A DNA stretch of 64,000 nt from positions 1 to 64,000 of the forward strand of contig JADZCD010000011.1 in the NCBI GenBank assembly GCA_020851735.1, given 5' to 3'. The notes under the pieces are model-generated. The model was not told where the DNA came from. It worked only from the letters and a program-made list of their open reading frames with translations, and did no database searches. This document shows positions 51,927 to 61,255 of this stretch, one piece after another. The DNA is from Phycisphaeraceae bacterium. Its GTDB lineage: Bacteria; Planctomycetota; Phycisphaerae; Phycisphaerales; Phycisphaeraceae. The translations under genes were made by a program, and so were the position numbers. Position 1 is the stretch's first letter. Each line of letters opens with the position of its first letter.

Positions 51927-54641
51927 TTACTCAATCCGCACGCGCGCAAAGGTCATGGGGGCAATCGTCAGGCTGCGGCGGGCGCACGGGCCCAGGACGC
52001 GACCAAGCAGGTCGGCCCGATGCAGCGCGCGGCCGGTCACCGCCGGGCCGGACAGGGTAATGGTCTGGGCGCTCTTGGCGGTGTTGTAGAAATCCACCGA
52101 GGTGTGCCCGTCGCGCACGGTGGCGTTGAGCACCAGCACACGCCGGTCAGGCGCCACCGTCAGCCAGGATTTGCCGGTCCAACGCATCAACGCCGGATCG
52201 ACCACCTCGCCCAGACGGTTGAACCCAGCCGCGAAGCGATACGCCTGGGCGTCGTCGAATCCGCCGCGGCGCGTGCGGATGGCGCAGCGGAATCGCCACG
52301 CCCGGTGGCCGCCCTGGTCCTCCAACGCTTCCTTGGGATTCTGCCCCGTGCCCATCAGGTGCCACTGAAAGCGATTATCCGTCACCACGCTGCGGAACGG
52401 CTTTGGATCATGCCGGCCCGCGCCGGCTTCGAGCAGATTGCCAAACCGGCAGGCGCCGGACTGATCGAGGGCCATATCAAGGCCCTGCGTGCGGCCTGCG
52501 TTGCAGACGCTTAGCCCCTCGCCGGCGACGAAAGCGGAGCCCGCGACGCCCAGCAGCGAATCACCCCCCTTGTCACTGGGGCCGGGCGTGGCAAAGCCCC
52601 CCCCACTCTCACCGCGCCAGACGCAGCGATTCCAAGGCATCGTCATGGTCCAGGACAAGTTGTAGCCCTCGCGCGGCGGCGTGCCTTTGACGTCGATGAG
52701 CAGTTCGATACCGTCGTCGTCGGGTAAGGGCGCCGTGGCCACGGTCACCGAAAACGGCCCAAGGCGCCAGCGGCGCTTGCCGCCTGGAAGGCTGACGTAG
52801 TTCCGCGGGGAGATCGGCCGCGCGTCCACGACGTCAAGCATGGGTCCCATGCCGTCAAGATCAAGCGGGCTGACCCGTTCGACTCGCTTGGGCGTCGCCG
52901 CCCCGGGGCGGAACTCCAGCACGCGCGCGCCGAAGGCCGGCACATGGGGAATGCTGGCTGAATAATCCCCCGCCTTGCCGACCACGGCGAAAGTCTCGCG
53001 GGTTTCGGGGTCAACTAAGTGAACCGGTTTTTTCCCACCAAGCTTGGGCAACTGGATGCGGCAGCGGCGCGTCCAGCCGAGCGTGTTGACGACGGCACAT
53101 TTCATGGCCGAGCCCGCCCGCGCCGGCTTGGCCAAGCTCTTGCGGATCGCCGCCACCTGCTTTTGGATGCGCTCCACCCGGTCGTGGCGAATGGAATAAT
53201 TCAGCCGCTTGGAGTTGGGGCCCGACCCGTTCCAGGCGTGATCGCCCAGGGCCACCAGATCCCACGCCGCCAAGTCCAGCCGCTTGGCGATTTCGGGGAG
53301 CGGTTTGCGGATCATGGCCAGAAGAGTTCGCAGCGAAACCACGTCGCGCTGGGCCTGACGAAAGCCCGCAGACTGATGCTGGGCATCCAGCGGCCACATG
53401 TCCCAGGAACTGCCGGTGTCGCCGCGCACGGTGCGCAGGCGCGTGCCGCGCTGGGGCTGGGCCGGTGGGCCGATCTCGCGCTGCACGTGGTCGAAATAGT
53501 GCGGCCAGGTGGCGCTGACCAGGCGCGGATATTCCCAGCCCTGGTTGTTGTAGCGGTCGATGGTGTCGACCTTTAACTGGCCCCAGTCCTTGGTGTGATG
53601 GGCCAGGTCGCTGTAAATCCCGATCAAGGGCAGCGCGCTGGTGGGATATTCCGGGCCCCAGACTTCGTGCTTGGGAATGGCTTTTTCGTGCAGAAAAACA
53701 TTAGCCTGGGGCAGGCCATGCAGGAGCATTTCGCCTTCGCTGTAAATGCCGCAGCCAAGCAAAAGGTAAACAAATCGCCCGGGGGAAACCTCCAGCCGGG
53801 TCAGGCGGGGGACTTTCTTTAGGTCCGTCACCCATGGGGCTTGATACTGCAGCAGGCTCTTGCCGAAGCTGCGAAAACCCGCAGCCGAAAGCAGGTTGAC
53901 GTAGCCGTTGGTCCAGGTGGGCGCTTCCATGTGATACGCGTCGGCCGGAATCTGCGCGTCGGTCATGCCCGCGTGCCGGCACCACTTGAGGAAGGGCTCG
54001 AGCACCATCGGATAGGCTGAGAGCAGAAACTGCGCGCAATTCAGCTGATTCGGCGTGGGCGTCATGTAGAAGCGCCCGCTGCGCAGAGCCTTTTTGAGCA
54101 TCTCCCCCTGCGGCTTGGTGCAGCGATCGAAGTAATGCTCCGCCTGATGGGCCGCCGCGAAGTTGTAGCAGTTGTCGCTCGAAACGTTCAGCTCGGAAAG
54201 CGTCGTCAGATAGTCCTCCCGGTTGTGAGCCTCCAAGTCGCTGAAAGCCCACGTGTCGTCCACGCAGATGTCCGTCAATAGATAAATCGTCCACGGGCGG
54301 TGATCACCGATAGCGACTTCCGCCTCCAGACTCTGCTCCCCGCTGCGCAAAATCAGGCGGGCCTTCGGGTCCGCCGGCTTAGGCCAGCGGGCCGGCGCGA
54401 ACGCACGCACCGTTTGTATCCCGCGCGTGCCCACCAGCGAGCCCCACTTCTTCACCGCCGACTGTTTCCCGCTGCGCAGCTCGATGTCCAGGTACGGCCG
54501 CGCGTACGCCACCTCCAGGTCCAGCTCCACCCATTGGCAAAGCTGCCCGCCCTCGTGCGAGAAATAAAGCGTCTGGCGAAACCCGTGCAGCTTGACGCTC
54601 TCAAAATCATTGCGGATAAGCCGGAAACCGTTGTCAGCCAT
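51927..54641 (-). CDS. GH38-like alpha-mannosidase-related glycosidase
   Basis: 904 residues from ATG 54641, preceded by AGGAGGG; a longer frame to 54740 is rejected. After an N-terminal beta-domain (about 1-100), YLLTDICVDDTWAFSDLEAH (about 112-131) resembles the metal/catalytic start of the GH38 barrel, and RSGRFYMTPTPNQLN, TYLLLGCG-like and DLVALGDHAWNGSGPNSKRL segments follow the layout of these large enzymes, with beta-sandwich domains in the C-terminal half. Metal ligands cannot be matched residue by residue, so the family is probable, not certain. No signal peptide. About 100 bases downstream of the next glycosidase gene on the same strand, so probably one transcript. Confidence 0.65.
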   Translation of the reverse strand: MADNGFRLIRNDFESVKLHGFRQTLYFSHEGGQLCQWVELDLEVAYARPYLDIELRSGKQSAVKKWGSLVGTRGIQTVRAFAPARWPKPADPKARLILRSGEQSLEAEVAIGDHRPWTIYLLTDICVDDTWAFSDLEAHNREDYLTTLSELNVSSDNCYNFAAAHQAEHYFDRCTKPQGEMLKKALRSGRFYMTPTPNQLNCAQFLLSAYPMVLEPFLKWCRHAGMTDAQIPADAYHMEAPTWTNGYVNLLSAAGFRSFGKSLLQYQAPWVTDLKKVPRLTRLEVSPGRFVYLLLGCGIYSEGEMLLHGLPQANVFLHEKAIPKHEVWGPEYPTSALPLIGIYSDLAHHTKDWGQLKVDTIDRYNNQGWEYPRLVSATWPHYFDHVQREIGPPAQPQRGTRLRTVRGDTGSSWDMWPLDAQHQSAGFRQAQRDVVSLRTLLAMIRKPLPEIAKRLDLAAWDLVALGDHAWNGSGPNSKRLNYSIRHDRVERIQKQVAAIRKSLAKPARAGSAMKCAVVNTLGWTRRCRIQLPKLGGKKPVHLVDPETRETFAVVGKAGDYSASIPHVPAFGARVLEFRPGAATPKRVERVSPLDLDGMGPMLDVVDARPISPRNYVSLPGGKRRWRLGPFSVTVATAPLPDDDGIELLIDVKGTPPREGYNLSWTMTMPWNRCVWRGESGGGFATPGPSDKGGDSLLGVAGSAFVAGEGLSVCNAGRTQGLDMALDQSGACRFGNLLEAGAGRHDPKPFRSVVTDNRFQWHLMGTGQNPKEALEDQGGHRAWRFRCAIRTRRGGFDDAQAYRFAAGFNRLGEVVDPALMRWTGKSWLTVAPDRRVLVLNATVRDGHTSVDFYNTAKSAQTITLSGPAVTGRALHRADLLGRVLGPCARRSLTIAPMTFARVRIE

Positions 54642-54742
54642 GAAAAGCCCTCCTGGAAAAACGTCGGCCGCAAAAGTATGCGATCGACTTAATGGAGTCA
54701 ATAAGGAACGAGGATGCCGCGCCTGGCCAGCCGTCGCCACCT

Positions 54743-56722
54743 CTATTCAAATGCGATCATCTGATGCCCGTGCACGCGGGGAACCGTCAGCTCCACGCGC
54801 CCGCCGCGATACGCAAACGCCAGATCCTGCCGCTGCGGCACCAGCTGCACCCGGCCCGGGCGCGCGGGCAGCTTCAGCGACAATTTCAAATCGTGCAGCG
54901 GAATAATGTCCTCAACAATATCCAGCGTCGGCGTGCGCCGTTCGGGACTGTAGTAAAGCAAGTGCACAATCGTCCGCCTGCCTTGCTTCATCACCGTCGC
55001 TTCCAGCCCCGTCGGGCCATCCACTCTCAGCACCGGCTTGGGCAACAGCCGATCAAGCATCGCCCCCACCAGCAGGCGATACGGATAATTCCCGTGATTG
55101 GCATACGCGCCGAAGACGGGATAGCTGACGTAGCCCACCTTGCCCTTGATCACGGCGACCGCTTGATTCGTCGCCTTGCCCGGCGGCGTCTGGGCGTGCG
55201 AGCAGAAGTGCTCCCACGTGCGCTCAAAATAAGGCTCGACGACGTGCGCCAGCACCTTCGCCCCAGCTGCCGGCTCAACGCACAGCCCACGCTCGTACAT
55301 GACGTGATCGCCGCTGGGCATGTCTTTCAAATCGCGGGCAAAGCGGAAATACGTCGTGCTTAAGGGCGAAAAGCCCTGCGGCCTGATCGGCAGTTGGGCT
55401 AACAGGCGCTGCCTGCCGTCAGCCGACAGACCGCTGGTTCCCGTCGCCAGCAGCGCGCCGCCTTGCTTAAGAAACGCCCCCAATCGCTTGCCCAGCGCCT
55501 CATCCACCTCCACCTGGTCCGGCAAAATCAACAACTCATAGCCCTTCAGATCAGTCTTCTCGCCCACCACGTCAAACTGCTGGCGAAGCTGCGTGAGCAT
55601 GCGCACCGCGCCGTTCTCCGCCGCCGCCCGCGCTGCCGGTGCGTCCGCCACGCCGGACTCCAGTTGATAAACCCCGATCTGCGCCACGGGCTTGGCGCCC
55701 GTCAGCCAAGGCTCACGCTCTGCCACGCGCCCATACACCCGTCCGATCTGCGCGTAGGCCGCCGGATCCAGTTCCCCACGCGGGTGCATCTGATCCCCGA
55801 TGCTGCACGCCGCCCCCAGCGCCATCATCTGGCTGGTTTCGTATTCCAGCGCGGCATACGGCTTTAATCCGCCGAAGTCGCCCCACGCCTTGTGAAATCG
55901 GCTGGTCATGCCCAGATACGGCTTGCCGAACGTGCGGGCATATCGGCCGTATTTGGGGAAGAACATGTAACCCCACCCGCCTGTGGGCAGAGCCTCCACT
56001 TCCACCTGGTCAATCCACGCGATGTCCTGGGCCAGCTCCGCCATCGGACGACTGTTGTAGTAAACCGTGGCCCGCGGGCTCGAACGCTTGACCATCTGCC
56101 GGAATCGCCGCATGTAGACCAGCGCCACCTGGTGCGCGTAGCGCAGCCGATCGTCGTTGGATTCCGGATTCAGCCGGCTGCGGCGCATGCCGTCGATCGC
56201 CCACGACGTCGTGGACCGCTGCGCCCAGCACATGTCAAAAAAAATCCCATCCACCGGCCGAAACGTCTTGAGAATTTCCGCCAGCTGCTCCGCCAGATAG
56301 TCCTGATACGGACTGGACATGTCCATCACGTGCCAGCCGGGCTCAAAGGCGTTGCCCCCCTTGCACAGCCCCGTGTCCGGCCGCCGCGCGACCCATTCGG
56401 GATGAGCGTGGGCAGCGAATTCATCCACCTGCACGCTGACGTAGATCGGCGCGCGAATGCCCACGCGATGCAGCGCCTCAACCTGCCGGCCCAACAGATC
56501 CAGCCCCCGCCGCAAACCAGGGTGCCGCTCCGCCCGCTTCGTGTTGTAGTACAGGTGCCCGTGATGGCACTTGGCAAAAACGGTGACGCTGTTGACGTGT
56601 GCCTGTTTCATCGTCGCGGCAAATTGCCGGGCGTCGAACCGCACGCCCACGTCGCCGATGGCTGGACTGGTGTGAAAGTCCAAGTGAATCTGACGCGCAG
56701 GCAGATGGAATCGCGCAGCCAA
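54743..56722 (-). CDS. GHL6/beta-galactosidase-trimerization type glycoside hydrolase
   Basis: About 660 residues. The N-terminal barrel starts QIHLDFHTSPAIGDVGVRFD and VNSVTVFAKCHHGHLYYNTK, the pattern of the hypothetical glycosyl hydrolase 6 (GHL6) family. VDGIFFDMCW (about 160) and WIDQVEVEALPTGGWGY are likely active-site strands, and the second half (GYELLILPDQVEVDEALGKR, then GGALLATGTSGLS) is the GH42-type trimerization/Rossmann-like domain. It should hydrolyse alpha-fucosides or beta-galactosides, but the substrate is unassigned. TTG 56722 with GGGAGGA upstream fits best; ATG 56752 and 56737 are alternatives. First gene of a two-gene glycosidase operon. Confidence 0.75.
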   Translation of the reverse strand: MAARFHLPARQIHLDFHTSPAIGDVGVRFDARQFAATMKQAHVNSVTVFAKCHHGHLYYNTKRAERHPGLRRGLDLLGRQVEALHRVGIRAPIYVSVQVDEFAAHAHPEWVARRPDTGLCKGGNAFEPGWHVMDMSSPYQDYLAEQLAEILKTFRPVDGIFFDMCWAQRSTTSWAIDGMRRSRLNPESNDDRLRYAHQVALVYMRRFRQMVKRSSPRATVYYNSRPMAELAQDIAWIDQVEVEALPTGGWGYMFFPKYGRYARTFGKPYLGMTSRFHKAWGDFGGLKPYAALEYETSQMMALGAACSIGDQMHPRGELDPAAYAQIGRVYGRVAEREPWLTGAKPVAQIGVYQLESGVADAPAARAAAENGAVRMLTQLRQQFDVVGEKTDLKGYELLILPDQVEVDEALGKRLGAFLKQGGALLATGTSGLSADGRQRLLAQLPIRPQGFSPLSTTYFRFARDLKDMPSGDHVMYERGLCVEPAAGAKVLAHVVEPYFERTWEHFCSHAQTPPGKATNQAVAVIKGKVGYVSYPVFGAYANHGNYPYRLLVGAMLDRLLPKPVLRVDGPTGLEATVMKQGRRTIVHLLYYSPERRTPTLDIVEDIIPLHDLKLSLKLPARPGRVQLVPQRQDLAFAYRGGRVELTVPRVHGHQMIAFE

Positions 56723-57141
56723 GGGAAATCCTCCCATCAAGCAGCAGGGCAAGACAGGGATCAGGATAAGTCAAAATATTGGAACTTGCTTTAAGCCCCG
56801 AATTTCGCCCGTGTGCTCAGACCTGTTCGCATCTAAGCCCCGCATGGAAATGCGGGGCCGGTTCAAAGGCTCACAGGCGTTCGCACTTCCAAGGTTTCGG
56901 TTTTCCGGGGGGCCTCGTTATTCCGGGATGAAGAAGCCCACGGATTGAATCCGTGGGTTGCCTTACTTGTCTTCGTAACGCCCAGGGATTCCTTCCCTGG
57001 GCTCCGCCTCTGTTTAGCGAACGATCGCAGATCGCCGCGCTTCTCATAGCTCGGGTGCCACACAGCATCGCGTAGCGTGCTGTGTGCTGACTTGTTGGCT
57101 CGTGTCGGGCGCCTGGCGATAAACACCGCCCGCCACGCCAG
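56723..57141. repeat. Run of four dispersed stem-loop repeats
   Basis: Four different perfect or near-perfect palindromes in 260 bases: GCCCCGCAT/ATGCGGGGC (56837-56858), CCCACGGAT/ATCCGTGGG (56937-56957), GCCCAGGGA/TCCCTGGGC (56980-57002) and the CACACAGCA family (57053-57090, inverse of 15702-15738). No gene is seen. The last three lie directly downstream of the minus-strand sulfotransferase gene and could act as transcription or mRNA-stability ends. Confidence 0.75.
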
Positions 57142-57846
57142 TCACGGGAGCCACAGCGCGTTCGGGGCATCTTCGGGAAGGTCACAGTTAAAACGCCGAT
57201 AGCCGAAGGCTACAAAGTCTTCAGCGGCGTGCGCCCATACGACCTGCTCGCCGTCGGGATCCTTGAAGAAATCAAAATAGTTGCCCGGCGGCCGAATGCC
57301 GCGCTCTGGATGATGCGGAAACGGAGGCACATCATTGGCATCAACGAACGGCAACTCTTTGAGACAGTGTGGTAAGCGCTCGAAGTAGAGGACGAGGTTC
57401 ACGCCGGCCCGCTCGACGAATCGCTTCTGGTTGATCCCATGCCCTTCGGGTTCGTTCGCCGCGACAGCCTCGCGGATCCGCTGGTCGAGGGGAACTGGCG
57501 AGTTCTTCGGCTCCGGCAGGGGTCTCTGTACCTGCCTCTGCCGCGTCGCGAGAATCGCACGGAACTTTCTCATCCGCTCCTGCGCACCGCTGCACGGTCC
57601 GATCTCTTCATCCGTGGGCGCCTGGTCATCCCACGTCACAGTGAAGTATCCGCTTGTTCTCCTGTCATAGGGATTGCGCACCATCGTGAAGATAAGATAA
57701 TCCTTGGCCTGCTCCGGCACGGCATAGTCGTGATGCCCTCTGTCACCGTGCCCGTCGAAGTACTCCGTAAGCCAATGATTCATCGACTTCGACCCGGTTC
57801 GCGGAATGCCGATGTACACGTATTTGTGTTTGTGCGAGATGATCAT
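57142..57846 (-). CDS. Sulfotransferase family protein
   Basis: 234 residues from ATG 57846. KYVYIGIPRTGSKSMNHWL near the start is the 5'-phosphosulfate-binding loop (about residues 13-20, with Arg-Thr-Gly-Ser-Lys-Ser), and FTMVRNPYDRRTSGYF around residue 55 is the 3'-phosphate-binding segment. This places it in the sulfotransferase-2 type that transfers sulfate from PAPS to sugars or other hydroxyls. Acceptor unknown. Its presence with a sulfatase elsewhere in the window suggests the cell both makes and breaks sulfated polymers. The C-terminus ends in PNALWLP. Confidence 0.82.
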   Translation of the reverse strand: MIISHKHKYVYIGIPRTGSKSMNHWLTEYFDGHGDRGHHDYAVPEQAKDYLIFTMVRNPYDRRTSGYFTVTWDDQAPTDEEIGPCSGAQERMRKFRAILATRQRQVQRPLPEPKNSPVPLDQRIREAVAANEPEGHGINQKRFVERAGVNLVLYFERLPHCLKELPFVDANDVPPFPHHPERGIRPPGNYFDFFKDPDGEQVVWAHAAEDFVAFGYRRFNCDLPEDAPNALWLP

Positions 57847-57916
57847 GCCCGGTCCAATACTTGACTGAGGGTGAGGGCGTGAAATTGCGCGCCACCGCAT
57901 CCCACTATATAGAGAA

Positions 57917-58017
57917 AAGCGGCGGGCCGGGCGGAGGTGTGCCCCTCTCGCCCGGCAGCGGCCAGCCTTTGACGCGCGGCAGACGCATCCCCCCGTCTTG
58001 TCCGGGTCCAGCCGCCT
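57917..58017. repeat. About 100-base hairpin-forming repeat, copy 1
   Basis: 57917-57972 is almost identical to 60046-60099 (AAGCGGCGGGCCGGGCGGAG, then TGTGCCCCTCTCGCCCGGCA). The inner stem is CCGGGCG/CGCCCGG, and GTCCAGCCGCC at the end can pair with GGCGG at the start. It lies between two minus-strand genes. Confidence 0.8.
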
Positions 58018-58033
58018 CTGGCCGCAGATCGTC

Positions 58034-58639
58034 TCACTTCGGCCTGATCGTTTCCGCCATGAGTTCCTGCCACTTCCTGTAAGACTCGCGAAGTTCCGGG
58101 TCTGGCGCCAGGGGCAACGTATCCAAGAAAGGAATGATCTGCGAAACCGTTGCCGCGATGAGATTCACCGCGGCAGGCCGCGCGATCGGCTTCTCCAGAT
58201 TGGGATCGACGGCCACATGGCACTGATGGATGATCCAGTCAATGAGGAGGACCTTCTCATTGGCTGTGTTGCACCTGCTCAGTCTGTCGACGTACTGCTG
58301 GAAGTACGGATACGCAGTGCCTCCGTGCAGCTGCTTGCCCTGATAACTCTTCAGAAACTCACCCCATGTGACAGCCCACCCGCACTTGTCACACCGCAGC
58401 ACATCGCTTCGTTCGGAGGCGCTGTGCTGCAGAGCATTCCCACAGCCGTGACATCGGACTCTGCCTCTTCCTGCCTCCATCACTTCAATGATGCTTCGGC
58501 AGCGATCGTCAAATGCGTAGGCGATCTCATCCACCAGCGCTTCATCGCAAAGACCCCGAGCCATTTGGCTATAAAGCTGGAGAATCTGCGCCATTTTGAC
58601 GCGCGGGGCCCACTGAAACTTAATGTTCGACATGTTCAA
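58034..58639 (-). CDS. Zinc-ribbon protein, unknown
   Basis: 201 residues. A central four-cysteine ribbon is clear: RCHGCGNALQ (about residue 62) and LRCDKCGWAVTWGEFLKSYQ (about 81), and helices flank it on both sides. TAYPYFQQYVDRL and VLLIDWIIHQCHV follow. I do not recognise the family. It lies 168 bases downstream of a phosphotransferase gene on the same strand, separated from the sulfotransferase by a repeat. DNA or protein binding through the ribbon is possible but not shown. Confidence 0.65.
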   Translation of the reverse strand: MNMSNIKFQWAPRVKMAQILQLYSQMARGLCDEALVDEIAYAFDDRCRSIIEVMEAGRGRVRCHGCGNALQHSASERSDVLRCDKCGWAVTWGEFLKSYQGKQLHGGTAYPYFQQYVDRLSRCNTANEKVLLIDWIIHQCHVAVDPNLEKPIARPAAVNLIAATVSQIIPFLDTLPLAPDPELRESYRKWQELMAETIRPK

Positions 58640-58807
58640 CTTCCATGACTATCTGTCGTCTCGTAGCTGCTGAACGAAGTGGCCTCGGTCAACCCTCGCG
58701 ACCGGCCGCTGCGGATGCCACATTCCCTGATCACGCCGCCAGCCGCGCTCCTTGCCTCGCTCGCCATGAGCCCATCGTTCGCCTGCTTGGCCTGAATTGC
58801 ACGAAGT

Positions 58808-59899
58808 CTATCTGTCTGCCTCTTGCCGGACAGGGTCGAAGGATCGCAGCTCTTCGGCAGTCTCCGTTAGATGATCGAGCATCCACCCGCGATACACTCG
58901 CTTGCCTTCTTCGCGATCAGCCGTGAAATCGACCTGGCCGTCGAGGCAGCGGGCAAGGCTCCATCCCCAGAAACCCACGCGGTTCCACGGGCCAACGACG
59001 CGCAGCACGTCCAAAAAGGTCTCGAAAGCGACGGCCGGCCCACCGGATTCACGAAGAACGCGAAGATAGTGCTCCGCGCTCTTCTGCCAACTTGCTTCAC
59101 GTAGAAGCTGCATATCAGTGAAGACCCTAGCCACGTCCGTGAAGACGCAGTCCCGGCATATCCTGTGCAGATCGAAGAGCAGGATCGGGCCGCCGGGCTC
59201 TCGGCGCCCGACGTTCTGCGTACCTGCGTCCGAATGCACAAGACCCACGGGAAGGTGGTCGACCTGTTCCGCAATCCATCTGACATAGTCCGGAAAACGC
59301 TCCCATTCCGATCTCGCGCACTGTCCCTCGATCGCATCGCCGAGATTCCCGGCACGACCCTGCGCCAGAAGCCGTGTGCAGGTGTCCAGGATCTCCGCCA
59401 CCTTCTCAGCGGCGCCGTGCAATGGTAGACGCGGTGTCTCTGGAGCGTCAAAGGGCGTCGCGTTGAACATGGCCAATGCTCGCAGGAATTCACTGCGATC
59501 AGCAGGGTCCGAACGGTGATAGCCGACATACGGCAACCATTCAAGGAACAAAGCCTCATCGCCTGCCGGATCCCTGAGAGCGCCCCACATGCGCGGCACG
59601 GGAGCGTTGTGTCGCATCAACCACCGGTAGTATTCACTCTCGCCGCCTCCGCCCCATCCCTTAAAGTGCTTGACCAGAAGGCGGATGACGTTAGTCTGAC
59701 CCCTCGTTGTTCGATACACGAAGTCGCCGATAAACTTCGGGCAGACGTACCCTTGACACCCCCTGATCCGCTCATCAATCCGTAGGTCGAGGAACATAAC
59801 GGATTCTTGGCCTGCGGCTTGAGCCAACACCTGAGACAGCTCCGCCGAATCGAGACTGTCGATGAGCGCTCTGGCCTGCTGGATCGGAAGAATCTGCAC
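58808..59899 (-). CDS. Aminoglycoside phosphotransferase (APH)-fold kinase
   Basis: 363 residues from GTG 59899, which has GGAAGGG upstream; GTG 59953 in frame is an alternative. The catalytic loop reads LVHSDAGTQNVG, with the Asp and Asn of the HxDxxxxN motif, and the metal-binding segment is ILLFDLHRI. The N-lobe contains VIRLLVKHFKGWGGGGESEY with a likely ATP lysine. Such kinases phosphorylate small molecules such as choline, homoserine or antibiotics; nothing here points to a substrate. The neighbours (zinc-ribbon protein, sulfotransferase) do not define a pathway. Confidence 0.75.
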   Translation of the reverse strand: MQILPIQQARALIDSLDSAELSQVLAQAAGQESVMFLDLRIDERIRGCQGYVCPKFIGDFVYRTTRGQTNVIRLLVKHFKGWGGGGESEYYRWLMRHNAPVPRMWGALRDPAGDEALFLEWLPYVGYHRSDPADRSEFLRALAMFNATPFDAPETPRLPLHGAAEKVAEILDTCTRLLAQGRAGNLGDAIEGQCARSEWERFPDYVRWIAEQVDHLPVGLVHSDAGTQNVGRREPGGPILLFDLHRICRDCVFTDVARVFTDMQLLREASWQKSAEHYLRVLRESGGPAVAFETFLDVLRVVGPWNRVGFWGWSLARCLDGQVDFTADREEGKRVYRGWMLDHLTETAEELRSFDPVRQEADR

Positions 59900-60045
59900 G
59901 ACGTGAATTCCCTTCCTGGTATGACTTGACTCCTCCACCGGCGTCAGCCGCACGGGCTATTCGAAGACAAGGTTGGAGACTTGGTGTTCCAGGCGCTGTA
60001 GGCTTCACCGCAGACTGACGTCTGCTCGCCGTTCTTAACACAAAG

Positions 60046-60145
60046 AAGCGGCGGGCCGGGCGGAGGTGTGCCCCTCTCGCCCGGCAGCGGCCAGCCTTTT
60101 ACGCCCGCAAGCACATGCGGGCACTTTCCGGGTCCGGCCGCCTTT
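60046..60145. repeat. About 100-base hairpin-forming repeat, copy 2
   Basis: Second copy of the element at 57917-58017. Its right part differs (CCCGCAAGCACATGCGGG hairpin), but it ends in GGGTCCGGCCGCC, pairing with the start. It lies just downstream of the minus-strand sigma factor gene. Confidence 0.8.
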
Positions 60146-60151
60146 CCGCCA

Positions 60152-61255
60152 TCAATCGTTCGTAGCCTCGCCTCGCCTCGACGCAATAATCGCATTGACC
60201 AAGCCCGCCAAAGCATTACGGGGGTAATCCCGTTCTGCCGCCAACGCGGCTGCTGCATCTTCCAGCGGCACGTATTCGGGCCAATCGTAGAGCACGCAGG
60301 CAGCCGTCCGTCGCACGCGCCGCGACGGGTCCCGCAGCATCGGCACGAGCATGGCCGCCAGCTCGCCGCGTTCACTTGGCTCGCTCTGCCCTCGTTCGTG
60401 CAGCAGTACGACAGCGCCGCTCCGCACTTTCCGATTGGGATCGCTCAATGCCGCCCGCGCGATATTTACGTCATCCCCGCTCGCCCCTGTCATGTTCAAC
60501 ATGCCCATGGCGAACGATCGCAGCGCACTATTGGGCGACTCAAGCACCCGTTCGTATCCCTCGATGCCCGCCGCCCCGATCTGCAGCAATTCATCGACGG
60601 TCCGCCACCAAGTCTGACACTCATAGGTGGGCCTGACCGTCGGCCCCCGCCGGCACAGCAGCTCATACACACGCTGCGCCGCGTCTTCCTTCGGAGCTTC
60701 GGATTTGAGCACGTCTTCGACCATGGTGAGCATCTCTTGCTTCAATTTCGCCCGTGCGTCGTGCAGCCGCCGCTTCACCGTCCCCACCGGCACTTCCTGA
60801 ATCGCCGCCACTTCCTGCTGCGAATACCCATTGATGTAAAAGAGCGTCGTCGTCTCCCGCTGGGTCCTGCTGAGCTTGCCGATCGCGGCCATCACCTGGT
60901 CGCGCAAGTCGCCCGTTCGTTCTCGCGTGCGCCCGTCGGCAATGGCCTCTATCTTCTGACTCGCGTCAATGACGCCACTTGTCTGTCCACTGCGCCGCAA
61001 ATGATCGATCGATCGGTGAATCGTGATCGACCGCAGCCAAGCGCCGAGGCGGGCCGGATCGTTGAGATTGCTGATCCGCTGGAAGGCTTCGAGGAACACG
61101 TTCTGCACCACGTCTTGAGCGTCATGGAAATTGCCCAGCCTCGCCAGCGCGACAGCGAACACCGCGTCCTGATATCGCTGAACGATCGGCGCGAACTGTT
61201 CGGGATCGCCTGCTATCGCCGCGGCTACAAGTGCAGCGTCACTCCGTTCATTCAT
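60152..61255 (-). CDS. ECF-type RNA polymerase sigma factor with C-terminal HEAT repeats
   Basis: 367 residues from ATG 61255 (a longer frame to 61381 lacks a ribosome site). The sigma-2 region reads RYQDAVFAVALARLGNFHDA then QDVVQNVFLEAFQRI (about residues 26-60), and sigma-4 reads TLFYINGYSQQEVAAIQEVP with the helix-turn-helix (about 140-175). The remaining 180 residues are not part of normal ECF factors: repeated helical pairs such as SALRSFAMGMLNMTG, NRKVRSGAVVLLHERG and SRRVRRTAACVLYDWPEY have the pattern of HEAT repeats. These may bind a partner and act as a built-in regulator. No anti-sigma gene is adjacent. Confidence 0.85.
   Translation of the reverse strand: MNERSDAALVAAAIAGDPEQFAPIVQRYQDAVFAVALARLGNFHDAQDVVQNVFLEAFQRISNLNDPARLGAWLRSITIHRSIDHLRRSGQTSGVIDASQKIEAIADGRTRERTGDLRDQVMAAIGKLSRTQRETTTLFYINGYSQQEVAAIQEVPVGTVKRRLHDARAKLKQEMLTMVEDVLKSEAPKEDAAQRVYELLCRRGPTVRPTYECQTWWRTVDELLQIGAAGIEGYERVLESPNSALRSFAMGMLNMTGASGDDVNIARAALSDPNRKVRSGAVVLLHERGQSEPSERGELAAMLVPMLRDPSRRVRRTAACVLYDWPEYVPLEDAAAALAAERDYPRNALAGLVNAIIASRRGEATND

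Noticed and set aside
57917-60145. Integron-type cassettes with attC sites
   Set aside because: The repeats lack the RYYYAAC/GTTRRRY core sites, and no integrase gene is seen.
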